Shown here: one piece after another, positions 16,259 through 23,697 of the stretch
How positions within the stretch are numbered: position 1 is the stretch's first letter
How the letters are laid out: each line of letters starts with the position of its first letter
Source of the DNA: a virus
Strand: one strand, 5' to 3'
Length of the DNA: 31,455 nucleotides
IMG/VR virus record: IMGVR_UViG_3300042691_021705
Coordinates: 1 to 31,455 of that record
Notes under the pieces: generated by a model
The model's database searches: none
Seen by the model: only the letters and a program-made list of their open reading frames with translations
What the model was told of the DNA's origin: nothing
Program-made: the position numbers and the translations under genes

Positions 16259-17433
16259 TACTTATTTTCTTCGTAGTATGCATAGTTACCAAAAGGAGGT
16301 ACTATAGTATCGTTTCCATGAATAATAAAAAGTGTGTCGCAGTAATCTTCTTCACCCCAACTGTCCCAAGGATAACCATCTGTAAACATGATAAACTTTT
16401 TAGGTTGGATGTCATTGTCTTTCATATAGACCCAATTGGCCATAAAATCAGTACCGCCACCACCTTTAATTTCATAGGTCATGATGTCATCATTATACCC
16501 ATCATAGTCAGCTTCATTATAGACTTGTGTATCAAAGCACCACAATTTAATTTTGTAGTCTTTGTATTCTTCCATAATACCTTTAACTTCACTAAGGAAG
16601 TCTTTGGCCTGTGCATCACCAATACTACCACTCATATCAATGGCAATACATACATCGATAGTTTCGTCATTTTTAAGACCTGGAAGAACGGCACCCATGT
16701 GCCAACCCTTACGGTTGGGACGAGTAAAACTGTAATCGTTTTTAATTAGACTTTGGATTTGTTGACGCAACAATTCGCGCCAATTCATCTTAGGCTCTGT
16801 GAGTTCTTTGATAAGACGTGCAACACTGGCAGGTGTATTTCCAGCACCAGCTGCCTGTGCAGCCTGCATAGTTGCTTCACGAATTTCGTCACGAATCTTT
16901 TTAAGATCTTCTTTAGAATATTGTGGACGATTACCTTTACCTTCTTTTTCCCAATCAATATGATCGTCAAGCAGTTGTCCTAATGCAGCCAATTGATCTT
17001 CGTCATACTTGCTAAAAATTTCATCATAGATTTGTTCGGCGCTATGTCCGTAATACTTGCTATCATGAAAAATCTTAATATCTGGAATATTGTGATCACC
17101 AATTCTATCACGGACCAATTGACCGTTTACACAATAGTCTGCAGCAACGTTAAAAATTTGTGGATCACGACTTTCACGACGACTCATGTGATCAAAGACA
17201 TTGTGTAAAATTTCGTGTGCAATAACAAATTCAACTTGTTTAGTTGAAAGTTTTTCAAAGAAATCACGATTGTAAAACAAGTGGCGTCCATCAGTGGCCG
17301 CAGTAGGACACCAATCAGTGCATTCTTGAATTTTAAGACGTGTGGCCATATTGCCAAAGAATGGATGGCGTAATAGCAATCCAACTCTAGCTACAATGAT
17401 CTTGTCAATAATGGGATCTAGACTATGTTGCAT
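16258..17433 (-). CDS. Metallopeptidase-like and VWA-like domain protein (MoxR partner)
   Basis: A 391-residue protein with two parts. Residues 1-120 form a putative zinc metallopeptidase domain with HEILH at 73-77 and a further histidine at 82 (HExxHxxxxH). Residues 258-385 form a VWA-like domain with a MIDAS-like DMSGS at 266-270, GGGGTD at 324-329 and FTDG at 350-353. This two-domain type usually sits beside a MoxR AAA ATPase, as it does here (17494-18585). MoxR-VWA pairs are thought to help assemble or activate protein complexes or metal centres. The phage role is unknown. AGGAG five bases before the ATG supports the start. It has its own consensus promoter in the 60-base gap upstream. 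Confidence 0.88.
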   Translation of the reverse strand: MQHSLDPIIDKIIVARVGLLLRHPFFGNMATRLKIQECTDWCPTAATDGRHLFYNRDFFEKLSTKQVEFVIAHEILHNVFDHMSRRESRDPQIFNVAADYCVNGQLVRDRIGDHNIPDIKIFHDSKYYGHSAEQIYDEIFSKYDEDQLAALGQLLDDHIDWEKEGKGNRPQYSKEDLKKIRDEIREATMQAAQAAGAGNTPASVARLIKELTEPKMNWRELLRQQIQSLIKNDYSFTRPNRKGWHMGAVLPGLKNDETIDVCIAIDMSGSIGDAQAKDFLSEVKGIMEEYKDYKIKLWCFDTQVYNEADYDGYNDDIMTYEIKGGGGTDFMANWVYMKDNDIQPKKFIMFTDGYPWDSWGEEDYCDTLFIIHGNDTIVPPFGNYAYYEENK

Positions 17434-17459
17434 TTCGGCTCCTGTTTACAATATTTAAT

Positions 17460-17488
17460 ATTATAACACCGCCCGTGGGCGGTGTCAA
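17460..17488 (-). promoter_or_regulatory. Perfect-consensus sigma-70 promoter before the metallopeptidase-VWA gene
   Basis: On the - strand TTGACA (17483-17488) is followed after exactly 17 bases by TATAAT (17460-17465). Both hexamers are full consensus. The -10 lies about 27 bases before the ATG at 17433, leaving room for AGGAG. It should be read by the host sigma-70 enzyme, so early transcription is likely. The spacer is a GC-rich palindrome (separate entry). Confidence 0.85.
17466..17485 (-). repeat. GC-rich inverted repeat filling the promoter spacer
   Basis: ACACCGCCC (17466-17474) and GGGCGGTGT (17477-17485) are perfect 9-base inverted arms with 2 bases between them. They lie between the MoxR stop and the next gene, in otherwise AT-rich DNA, and coincide with the -35/-10 spacer. 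It may be an operator, a transcription terminator for the MoxR gene, or both. The run after it on the - strand is TTATAATATT, not a clean U tract, so a simple terminator is less convincing. Confidence 0.7.
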
Positions 17489-17493
17489 TCTGT

Positions 17494-18585
17494 TTAGCGT
17501 TTTTCAGTTGCTGCCGAAATATACTTGCCAAATTTTTCGTGAAACTCGTCGAAACATGCAATTTCATCTGGATCCAACGGCAAGTTGTATTGTGTAAGAG
17601 CAAGTTTAGTTGCCATAATAACCAATTCAGTTTCAAAATTCTTCATAATAAATTCGAAGAAACAGTTTACTTGGTCATTCCAATCTTTGGCATTTTTATC
17701 GCTGGCATCCCTAAGTTCGTAGCACAGACTAACTGCCAAAGAATACATAGCGGAAATCTCTTTAGTTTCCATTTTCTTTACTTTGCCCTTAAGGATGTCA
17801 GTAGGATTAGGCATTTTGCTGGCATGTTTACGGTGAGCCATAAACTTAATAGCAAGACCTTCACCAACTGCACCTGAAATAAGGTCAGTAAGAGTACTGT
17901 CATCAGTGTCGCCATCTTCTAGCAATTCACTGACAAAAGTCCAAGAACGGGGTGTTGCAAAAGCACGACTAGAACTCTTAGGATCAAAGTCATACAAGTC
18001 CTTCTTAGAGAAGGTCAAATATCCAACTACGTCTTTATGGATACGGTTTTCAGTGGCCCAAAAACTGTAGTCATCCCAATCAACACGCATTTCCAAATGG
18101 ATAAAACGATTAGCCAACGGAGCAGGCATGCGATAGGTCACACCTTTGTCCGCTTCACGGTTACCCGCGGCAACAATGCTTACATTGTCTGGCAAGTAGT
18201 AAGTGCCAACACGACGGTTAAGAATAAGTTGATAAGCCGCAGCCTGTACAGCAGGTGGAGCCGAATTCATCTCATCCAAGAATAGAATAATATGTTTATG
18301 TTGTGCTGCCATTTCTGCGTCAGGCAATTCTGACGGAGGAGCCCAAACCATTTTGTTATGATTAGAATCAAAGTAGGGAATACCCTTAATGTCAGTGGGT
18401 TCCCAAAGACTTAGTCGAACATCAATTACATGAGCACCGAGATCTTCACCCAGTTGCTTGACAATATCGGATTTACCAATTCCGGGCGGACCCCAAAGGA
18501 AAAGTGGACGACGTTTGGCAAAACCTTTTTGAATTGCCTTTTTAGCAGCCTTGGGGCCTACGGTACGAGATACGATTTCGCTCAT
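17494..18585 (-). CDS. MoxR-family AAA ATPase
   Basis: A 363-residue AAA+ ATPase of MoxR type. Walker A GPPGIGKSD is at 32-40, Walker B ILFLDE at 100-105, sensor-1 asparagine in VAAGN at 138-142, and an arginine-finger-like ANR at 158-160. SAPPAVQAAAYQLIL is the usual post-Walker B helix. MoxR ATPases work with VWA proteins as chaperones for complex assembly, and the partner gene follows directly on the same strand. Phages of the marine T4 group often carry this pair, with an unproven function. AGGA seven bases before the ATG sets the start. A near-consensus sigma-70 promoter precedes it at 18640-18668. Confidence 0.9.
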   Translation of the reverse strand: MSEIVSRTVGPKAAKKAIQKGFAKRRPLFLWGPPGIGKSDIVKQLGEDLGAHVIDVRLSLWEPTDIKGIPYFDSNHNKMVWAPPSELPDAEMAAQHKHIILFLDEMNSAPPAVQAAAYQLILNRRVGTYYLPDNVSIVAAGNREADKGVTYRMPAPLANRFIHLEMRVDWDDYSFWATENRIHKDVVGYLTFSKKDLYDFDPKSSSRAFATPRSWTFVSELLEDGDTDDSTLTDLISGAVGEGLAIKFMAHRKHASKMPNPTDILKGKVKKMETKEISAMYSLAVSLCYELRDASDKNAKDWNDQVNCFFEFIMKNFETELVIMATKLALTQYNLPLDPDEIACFDEFHEKFGKYISAATEKR

Positions 18586-18639
18586 TTGCAGTTCCTATCG
18601 TTAAGTTAATTAAGCATGGATTTTTGTTACCATACTCGT

Positions 18640-18668
18640 ATTGTACGATAAGTCCGCAACTTCGTCAA
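18640..18668 (-). promoter_or_regulatory. Sigma-70-like promoter before the MoxR gene
   Basis: TTGACG (18663-18668) and TACAAT (18640-18645) are separated by exactly 17 bases on the - strand, with one mismatch in each hexamer. It lies in the 99-base gap before the MoxR start at 18585. An imperfect inverted repeat, TCGTA-TTG-TACGA (18636-18648), surrounds the -10. Confidence 0.8.
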
Positions 18669-18684
18669 GCGTTTTTTAATTGTT

Positions 18685-19083
18685 TTAGACGGGATTTTCC
18701 AATTTTTTTCTAGCATTCATGGCTTTTACAAGCCCATATTTTCGAATATCATCTGAAAACATATATAACTCAAATGCTTTTTTTTCAGAAAAAACGGTAA
18801 TACTTTTTTCGGTTAAGTAATAGGGACAATCGATAAATCGATCAAAAAAGATAATTGTTTGTGGACTTAGCTCTATATTTTCGGTGAATGGAACTTCGTA
18901 TTCTTTTAAATCTAAGATGTTTGCTAAATGGCTATAACCTTCTTCAGTAAGTCTAAGTCCACCGCCTTCTTTTGTTCTAGTATTTTTCCACCAAAGTCTA
19001 TGATGTAATTTTACGTTTGCTTCATCACAAGATTTTTCTTGTGTGTTTAAAAAAATTTTTGTATATGTTTGACTATTAATCAT
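18685..19083 (-). CDS. Conserved-looking marine T4-like phage protein, function unknown
   Basis: A 132-residue protein. It contains LHHRLWWKNTRTKEGGGLRLTEEGY and a later FFDRFIDCPYYL-type stretch followed by AFELYMFSDDIRKYG. I recall similar patterns in many cyanophage unknowns, though without a search this is from memory. The order suggests a small alpha/beta protein, possibly nucleic-acid-related given its basic W and R-rich first part. It overlaps the upstream gene by 4 bases (ATGA). After its stop there is a 99-base gap holding the MoxR promoter. Confidence 0.75.
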   Translation of the reverse strand: MINSQTYTKIFLNTQEKSCDEANVKLHHRLWWKNTRTKEGGGLRLTEEGYSHLANILDLKEYEVPFTENIELSPQTIIFFDRFIDCPYYLTEKSITVFSEKKAFELYMFSDDIRKYGLVKAMNARKKLENPV

Positions 19084-19364
19084 TTCAATACTTGACCCGA
19101 AGTCAACACCACTACTTCGAAATCTTTACAACCGAATGTAAGATTCAGTTTTTTTGCTAGATTGATTGCATGGCCTGGATTGCTAAAAGCAACCTTTTTA
19201 TATTTCGGTCCAGGATAACTAGTGACACTACTAAATGATTTGAGATTAAAGGGTTGGCCTTTGAAAAAAACGGCCCAAATGGCTTCTGCTTCTAAAATCT
19301 GCTCGCACTTATAGTTTTTTTTATTTGTGTGCTCTAATAGCACTTTTGGTTTTGGGCGACTCAT
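19080..19364 (-). CDS. Small conserved-looking phage protein under a hairpin-controlled start
   Basis: A 94-residue protein starting MSRPKPKVLLEHTNKKNYK and containing SYPGPKYKKVAFSNPGHAINLAKKLN. This pattern is familiar from T4-like cyanophages, where it has no known function. It has a basic N-terminus and a compact alpha/beta body. The start codon is at the base of a 10-bp hairpin whose loop holds the AAGGA ribosome-binding site, and a late-promoter-like GATAAATA lies just upstream. Regulation of the T4 gene e type is therefore plausible (see those entries). It overlaps the downstream gene by 4 bases. Confidence 0.8.
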   Translation of the reverse strand: MSRPKPKVLLEHTNKKNYKCEQILEAEAIWAVFFKGQPFNLKSFSSVTSYPGPKYKKVAFSNPGHAINLAKKLNLTFGCKDFEVVVLTSGQVLK

Positions 19365-19393
19365 ATATACGTCCTTGAAAAGTACGTATATAT
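19363..19393 (-). promoter_or_regulatory. Hairpin around the start codon at 19364
   Basis: On the - strand ATATATACGT (19393-19384) is followed after 11 bases by its reverse complement ACGTATATAT (19372-19363). The loop carries most of AAGGA, and the last two stem bases are the first two of the ATG. In a transcript that includes both arms the start region would be folded. Confidence 0.65.
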
Positions 19394-19398
19394 TTATC
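19391..19398 (-). promoter_or_regulatory. T4-like late promoter candidate
   Basis: GATAAATA on the - strand differs by one base from the T4 late consensus TATAAATA. It directly follows the TAG stop of the upstream gene and lies 27 bases before the next ATG. With T4 spacing, transcription would start near 19385, inside the first arm of the hairpin. Confidence 0.5.
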
Positions 19399-19650
19399 CT
19401 ATTTCTGATCTCGAAAACCGCCGCCGTCTAACTGTATTTCGACTACAGAGTTATCCGAACTGTTTTTAAGTATATGAAAAAGGTTGTCGTAATCTTGAGT
19501 TAGCTTACTAGTAACCTCACCTAGAGTAAATGCTAGATGTTTAGCAGTTCTTATGTCTAATTTTATTTCTCTTTGCTGATTTAAATCAGCCATTTTTACC
19601 TGCTGTATGAACTGTTGTAATGGTACAATATTGATTGGGTTATCTGACAT
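19399..19650 (-). CDS. Small conserved-looking phage protein, function unknown
   Basis: An 83-residue, mostly helical protein: VPLQQFIQQVKMADLNQQREIKLDI, then TAKHLAFTLGEVTSKLTQDYDNLF, ending in VVEIQLDGGGF. I recall this pattern from marine T4-like phages as a small unknown. It has no cysteine, signal or membrane segment. It overlaps the upstream gene by 11 bases. The stop is followed at once by the late-promoter-like GATAAATA, so transcription may be re-initiated there. Confidence 0.75.
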   Translation of the reverse strand: MSDNPINIVPLQQFIQQVKMADLNQQREIKLDIRTAKHLAFTLGEVTSKLTQDYDNLFHILKNSSDNSVVEIQLDGGGFRDQK

Positions 19651-20131
19651 TTGCTAATGCCTCTCTGGATTCTTCTTCAGTTTTGTAAGGTCCTGAATAT
19701 GGATACCTTTCGATAGTAATAAGTTTAGGACAAAAACTTCTAACCCAATTTTTAGGAAATTTTATAATATAATGACCTGCACAAAATAAACTTTTGCTTT
19801 GATTACTTTTTGTAAATAATGGCAGTTTACGTCTTACATCATACATACTATTGAAAGGGACCCACCTTGTTGGATAACCGTGACAATCGTTGACGTCGAT
19901 GTTCGATACAGTAGTATTAATGCCTTTTAGAAAAAAATCAGATCCAAATTGTTTTGTAATTTCTGATTTTTTATTGAAAAAATGTTCACCGTTATATGAA
20001 CTTAAAATATATTTATTACCTTCTTTTTTATGTAGAGTTCCGACCTTTTTTCCTAATTCTTCTACAACCCATAGTACGCCATCTACAATAGGCTTTGCAT
20101 GTAACTCTTGATCATTTTTTATTTTTGACAC
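19640..20131 (-). CDS. Unknown phage protein
   Basis: A 163-residue protein without recognised domain. It starts at GTG (20131) and overlaps the small gene upstream by 20 bases. The middle is basic and rich in aromatic residues (GYPTRWVPFNSMYDVRRKLPLF; GHYIIKFPKNWVRSFCP). The end, IERYPYSGPYKTEEESREALANVR, has the look of a short alpha/beta tail. It has three cysteines without metal-site spacing. The function is unknown. Confidence 0.7.
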   Translation of the reverse strand: MSKIKNDQELHAKPIVDGVLWVVEELGKKVGTLHKKEGNKYILSSYNGEHFFNKKSEITKQFGSDFFLKGINTTVSNIDVNDCHGYPTRWVPFNSMYDVRRKLPLFTKSNQSKSLFCAGHYIIKFPKNWVRSFCPKLITIERYPYSGPYKTEEESREALANVR

Positions 20132-20288
20132 GATATTTGAACTCCCTTTTTAACCACCATTTATATTGTTTAAAGTATTCCTCTTTGGGATATATTGGAA
20201 ATTTACCAGTATATCCTTCAACCTCCATTTTATGGTCATACCACATTTTCTCTAACCAAAGGTTAAATGGTGAATTATCTTTTTTCAA
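20112..20288 (-). CDS. Small basic tryptophan-rich protein (TTG start)
   Basis: A 58-residue reading frame fills what would otherwise be a 150-base gap. The TTG at 20288 overlaps the upstream TGA by two bases and follows GGTGGAG at seven bases, a strong ribosome-binding site. The protein has LWLEKMWYDHKMEVEGYTGKF and ends YFKQYKWWLKREFKYRVKNKK, with five tryptophans and a very basic tail. A later ATG at 20246 is the alternative start. It overlaps the next gene in another frame, as its neighbours do. I recall similar YKWWLKREF-type endings in cyanophage small proteins, but have not searched. Confidence 0.6.
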   Translation of the reverse strand: MKKDNSPFNLWLEKMWYDHKMEVEGYTGKFPIYPKEEYFKQYKWWLKREFKYRVKNKK

Positions 20289-21208
20289 TCTAAATCTCCA
20301 CCTTCGCTATCCGTAGCATCAGGATCCACTGCAAGACCACGCCATTCTTTAATTTTTAGTTCTTCTGTTTCTGGCACATCGTCGTGCCAGTTATTAATCC
20401 AACGTGTACCAGTCCACTTAGCTTGATACGTATAACTATTTTTACCTGTTGTTTTAACTTCGTAAAGTCCGACTATTTTAGGATTTATTTTTTTAGGAAA
20501 CCACTGAGTCATTTCGTACTCGATACTATCCATGTCTTTGTACATTTCCCACTTGCCGTCTTTTAGAGAGCCAGCAATATAAAATCCAAAGTCTGAACTT
20601 TTACCGCTAGTGCTTCCACCATTATTGTTAATGTCTTCACCATCGTATGTGACCATGCTGACAATTTCATTACCGTCAATTTCATCATAACTAATAGATA
20701 GTTTGGTAATATCAAAAGGTTCTTTCAATTCAATTTCGCCTTCAAAGAATGTTCCTTTTTCACTGCTAACACCAACAAATACTACAGTTCCCGGATCCTT
20801 GCTATCAATCCATACTTCGTCCCCACCACCAATTTCTGGACTGTCATCACTATAACCGTCAATATCCTCTAAACTGCGTTCATATACAGTATTACCGTTT
20901 TCGTCACAAATTTGTAAAGTACCAGCGTTACGATCAACTCCACTGATATGCGCCATGTCATCGCATTCATACCAACTACCTGGTGGAAATGGCTGCATTT
21001 CTTCTGGAATGTTATTTTCTTCAGCATAATCACTGCCCCATGCATAGTCACTGAGACTTAAACGACGGCGTTTAAAATAGTCGTAAATTGTACGTTCTAC
21101 AGTGCCCATAACATATTCACCTCCATATCCCCACATCTGAATGGTGTAAGTACACGGGGTAAATTTTAATACTTCTATAAGTTTTTCTTTTTCTTGTGTA
21201 GTAGCCAT
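20285..21208 (-). CDS. Large acidic phage protein of unknown function
   Basis: A 307-residue acidic protein. The N-terminus, VLKFTPCTYTIQMWGYGGEYVMGTV, followed by FPPGSWYECDDMAH, matches a pattern I recall from T4-like cyanophage unknowns. The middle is rich in aspartate and glycine (GYSDDSPEIGGGDEVWID; GEDINNNGGSTSGKSSDFGFY) and mostly predicted beta. The C-terminal part is also strand-rich, with a tail TDSEGGDLD. There is no signal peptide. AGGAAAATAAC before the ATG supports the start. It follows the RNase H-like gene by one base. Confidence 0.75.
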   Translation of the reverse strand: MATTQEKEKLIEVLKFTPCTYTIQMWGYGGEYVMGTVERTIYDYFKRRRLSLSDYAWGSDYAEENNIPEEMQPFPPGSWYECDDMAHISGVDRNAGTLQICDENGNTVYERSLEDIDGYSDDSPEIGGGDEVWIDSKDPGTVVFVGVSSEKGTFFEGEIELKEPFDITKLSISYDEIDGNEIVSMVTYDGEDINNNGGSTSGKSSDFGFYIAGSLKDGKWEMYKDMDSIEYEMTQWFPKKINPKIVGLYEVKTTGKNSYTYQAKWTGTRWINNWHDDVPETEELKIKEWRGLAVDPDATDSEGGDLD

Positions 21209-21209
21209 G

Positions 21210-22178
21210 TTATTTTCCTGGATAATTTGCCTGAAAAGGTTCTGAGTAAAGTTGTATACTATCTGAAATTTTCTTTAAATCATACAAGTTACAAAATTTT
21301 AAAAGTCTAATACCTACTTGATTAATGTTTTTAGGAACAGCATTAGATTTAATAGTTTCAACAATTGATGTTCTAATATGTTCGGGTTGATAATTTAAGT
21401 CAATAAGTCTACGATTACGTTCATAATCATCTAATACACGATGTTCTTCACCATTGTGATCAACCCAACGCTGAAGCATGAGATTGTTCCACGCGAATCC
21501 CCTTTTACTGCGATCTTCAAATGCTTCTTCGAGTTTATTTTTACGAACTTTTGGAAAAGCACTAAACACATTGTCTGTGGGATCTCCACGCATACACTTC
21601 TCAAACAACAACCATTCTGGATTAGGAATATCCTTTGCTTGGCCTGTTTTTTTATCTACAACACGTTTGCCCTTTTTGTCTAAAATACCTTCATGTGTGA
21701 TAGTAGTTTCTAACACACCATTATATTGTTTGACATTGGATGCTATAAGTTGCACAAAGTCGCTGTCTGTGCTAATTATTACATGGTCATCATTTGGGTG
21801 TGTTTGTATAAATCCCGCAATAAGATCGTCTGCTTCTAATGTTGGATTGTGTAATACCGTGCAATTTGTTTTGGTAGTAATAAATTCTTTAAAAGTATCA
21901 AATGCTTCCCAAAATACTTTTTCTTCTTCTGCTTCTTTTTCAGTATGTGCGGCACGAGCTTCTGCACGATTGCGTTTGTAAGGAGCATAGTGGTCTTTAC
22001 GCCAACTGCGACCCTCAAGGCAGAATACAACATGACTGCCGTTAAAGTCAGTCCATGCTTTTTTAATGCTGTTTAGAGTAATATGAAAAGCCATGCCAAG
22101 TTTAATATCAGCACTGCCGTTAATGACGTGTCTAGCACGAAAGAATGTATTGGCGGTATCCACCAAAATGTATGTCAT
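21210..22178 (-). CDS. rnh: T4 RNase H/flap-type 5'-3' exonuclease
   Basis: A 322-residue nuclease of the FLAP/T4 RNase H family, which removes RNA primers and 5' flaps during lagging-strand synthesis. Metal-binding acidic motifs are in order: LVDTAN (5-10), LEADDLI (114-120), STDSDF (136-141) and GDPTDN (198-203). YAPYKRNR (64-71) is the usual basic arch-region motif. The length suits phage members. GAGGT close to the ATG supports the start, and it overlaps the upstream gene by 4 bases. It is the clearest replication gene in the window. Confidence 0.9.
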   Translation of the reverse strand: MTYILVDTANTFFRARHVINGSADIKLGMAFHITLNSIKKAWTDFNGSHVVFCLEGRSWRKDHYAPYKRNRAEARAAHTEKEAEEEKVFWEAFDTFKEFITTKTNCTVLHNPTLEADDLIAGFIQTHPNDDHVIISTDSDFVQLIASNVKQYNGVLETTITHEGILDKKGKRVVDKKTGQAKDIPNPEWLLFEKCMRGDPTDNVFSAFPKVRKNKLEEAFEDRSKRGFAWNNLMLQRWVDHNGEEHRVLDDYERNRRLIDLNYQPEHIRTSIVETIKSNAVPKNINQVGIRLLKFCNLYDLKKISDSIQLYSEPFQANYPGK

Positions 22179-22603
22179 TTTACCTCAGCTTTGCCATCTG
22201 CAAGTTTGTTAACATTAATATAGCCAGCACCACGTGATACATCCTGGCCTTCCTCGGCTAATACGTTACGAGCAAGATCTCTAAACCAGCGATCTACTAT
22301 TTCTTCTTCTTTATCACCCTCATAACCATATCCAGCTTGTCTTAATTGTACTATGAAATACTCATTCCAGTCAAGCTCAAAAAAGCCATTTCTTACATTT
22401 TCTTTATTGACATGCGTGTCCAAAACGGCAACGTATGGTTCTTCTCGAGCAGTAGCACGCTCTTTTGGAGTCATTTTGGCAAGTTCTGCTTCTTTTTGTG
22501 CTCTTACTGTTTCGGCTACTGCTTTGTCTCGAGCTTCTTGTAATAATTCTTTTTCTGCTTTTAACTTTTCAAGACCAAAAATTTTGTCTATAATTTTTTT
22601 CAT
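22175..22603 (-). CDS. Unknown phage protein with N-terminal coiled coil
   Basis: A 142-residue protein started at the ATG at 22603, which shares its A with the queE stop (TAATG) and follows GGGGAAC. A GTG at 22615 is possible but less likely. Residues 1-55 form a charged coiled coil (KLKAEKELLQEARDKAVAETVRAQKEAE). The second half is globular, with REEPYVAVLDTHVNKENVRNGFFELDWNEYF and VDRWFRDLARNV, a pattern I recall from cyanophage proteins of unknown role. It is coupled to queE and the nuclease gene. Confidence 0.75.
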   Translation of the reverse strand: MKKIIDKIFGLEKLKAEKELLQEARDKAVAETVRAQKEAELAKMTPKERATAREEPYVAVLDTHVNKENVRNGFFELDWNEYFIVQLRQAGYGYEGDKEEEIVDRWFRDLARNVLAEEGQDVSRGAGYINVNKLADGKAEVK

Positions 22604-23454
22604 TAAGTTCCCCACTCGTTTTTAAATAATGGTACTTGCAATCGATCACTATACCGAAGACTGTTTTTCATTGCCAATTCTGCTACACGGCGGTTATTTA
22701 AAGTATAAACACTTTCAACACCACCTACAGGCATCAAATAACAAGGACCACTAAATCCTTCACCTCGATAAATGTCTACAGTTTCTAATGCTTCCTCAGC
22801 ATCTTCTTCTGTAGCCACAACAAACTTTAGATAGGTATATCCAACTTCTTCATATTCTCTAACAATATCAGGCCTTATGGCAATATTTCTTTCCTCACCA
22901 CTACAACTAAGTTTAGCACTGACACTAAAAGTTAACCGATGATAACCTCTATTTTCCATTCCCCAGTCTAACAAATATTTTTTAAACTCTGGAGTCAAAC
23001 TTTGAGTACCGTTAGTTTCAAATGTAATTTCTTTTAAATCACGCATTTTAGGATGATCTAGTAATTCTGGGTAAATGTTTTGCCATTTAAGCAAAGGTTC
23101 ACCACCAGTAATAACCAAGTGTTCATCTTCCCAATGGCCGTAAGGAAGAATTTTCATAATATTTTCTGCTATTTCATCTGGGCTGTAAAAAGGACTTAGG
23201 TGTTTAAATGCAGGGTGCCAACTAGCATAACTATCACAACCTGTACTAACTAACGGAAGTTCTTCATAACTTTTATAAAGATGAACATTTGCCGCAATAG
23301 GTTCGACTTCTGTAGTCAATTCACCTTTTGGCATGCCAAACCCTGCACATTTAAAATTACACCCAAAGGTACGCATAAACACTGAAGGCACACCCATATA
23401 GCGTCCTTCACCTTGTATACTATAAAATAGTTCTGCTAATTTAATTTTTTCCAT
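22603..23454 (-). CDS. queE: 7-carboxy-7-deazaguanine synthase QueE-like radical SAM enzyme
   Basis: A 283-residue QueE-like enzyme, which would convert carboxy-tetrahydropterin to carboxy-deazaguanine in preQ0 synthesis. The start LAELFYSIQGEGRYMGVPSVFMR is the QueE signature, and GGEP is at 117-120. The cluster cysteines are oddly spaced: C32 and C36 (GCNFKCAGF) and then C73 in GCDSYASW, a CX3CX36C pattern, with the third position of a normal CX3CX2C being phenylalanine (F39). The GCDSY resembles the CDT/CDS end of canonical QueE motifs, so a 30-40 residue insert seems to separate the ligands. FolE on the same strand and the QueC-like gene on the other strand fit the pathway. In phages, 7-deazaguanines can modify DNA or host tRNA. 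Confidence 0.88.
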   Translation of the reverse strand: MEKIKLAELFYSIQGEGRYMGVPSVFMRTFGCNFKCAGFGMPKGELTTEVEPIAANVHLYKSYEELPLVSTGCDSYASWHPAFKHLSPFYSPDEIAENIMKILPYGHWEDEHLVITGGEPLLKWQNIYPELLDHPKMRDLKEITFETNGTQSLTPEFKKYLLDWGMENRGYHRLTFSVSAKLSCSGEERNIAIRPDIVREYEEVGYTYLKFVVATEEDAEEALETVDIYRGEGFSGPCYLMPVGGVESVYTLNNRRVAELAMKNSLRYSDRLQVPLFKNEWGT

Positions 23455-23468
23455 ACTTTTGCCTAAAT

Positions 23469-23696
23469 TTATTGTAACGGTACATCCAGACTAAATTTTT
23501 CTATTTCGTCTCTGCTACTGCTTATGACATCGATCATTCTGTTATAATCTTCGTTATTTAGAGTTGTTTTGTAAATTTGAAGAGCAACTCTAGTCATAAC
23601 AGCACTGATTTCCATAGCACTATACCCCGAATTAACTAATTCAGCTGTTAATTTTACTAGGGTGTAGTACAAATCTTCAAGTTTTGAATCTTCCAT
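23469..23696 (-). CDS. Small helical phage protein, function unknown
   Basis: A 75-residue acidic, all-helical protein (LEDLYYTLVKLTAELVNSGYSAMEISAVMTRVALQIYKTTL). Small proteins of this kind are frequent in marine T4-like phages. AAGGATTAAA before the ATG gives a good start. One base separates it from the desaturase gene upstream and 14 bases from queE downstream. No motif points to a function. Confidence 0.7.
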   Translation of the reverse strand: MEDSKLEDLYYTLVKLTAELVNSGYSAMEISAVMTRVALQIYKTTLNNEDYNRMIDVISSSRDEIEKFSLDVPLQ

Positions 23697-23697
23697 T

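Noticed and set aside
16318-17208. Open frames on the + strand opposite the metallopeptidase-VWA gene
   Set aside because: They are mirror frames of a clear two-domain protein, with no motif and no ribosome-binding site.
21478-21981. 167-residue + strand frame opposite the RNase H-like gene
   Set aside because: Serine- and leucine-rich shadow of a well supported - strand gene with all catalytic motifs.
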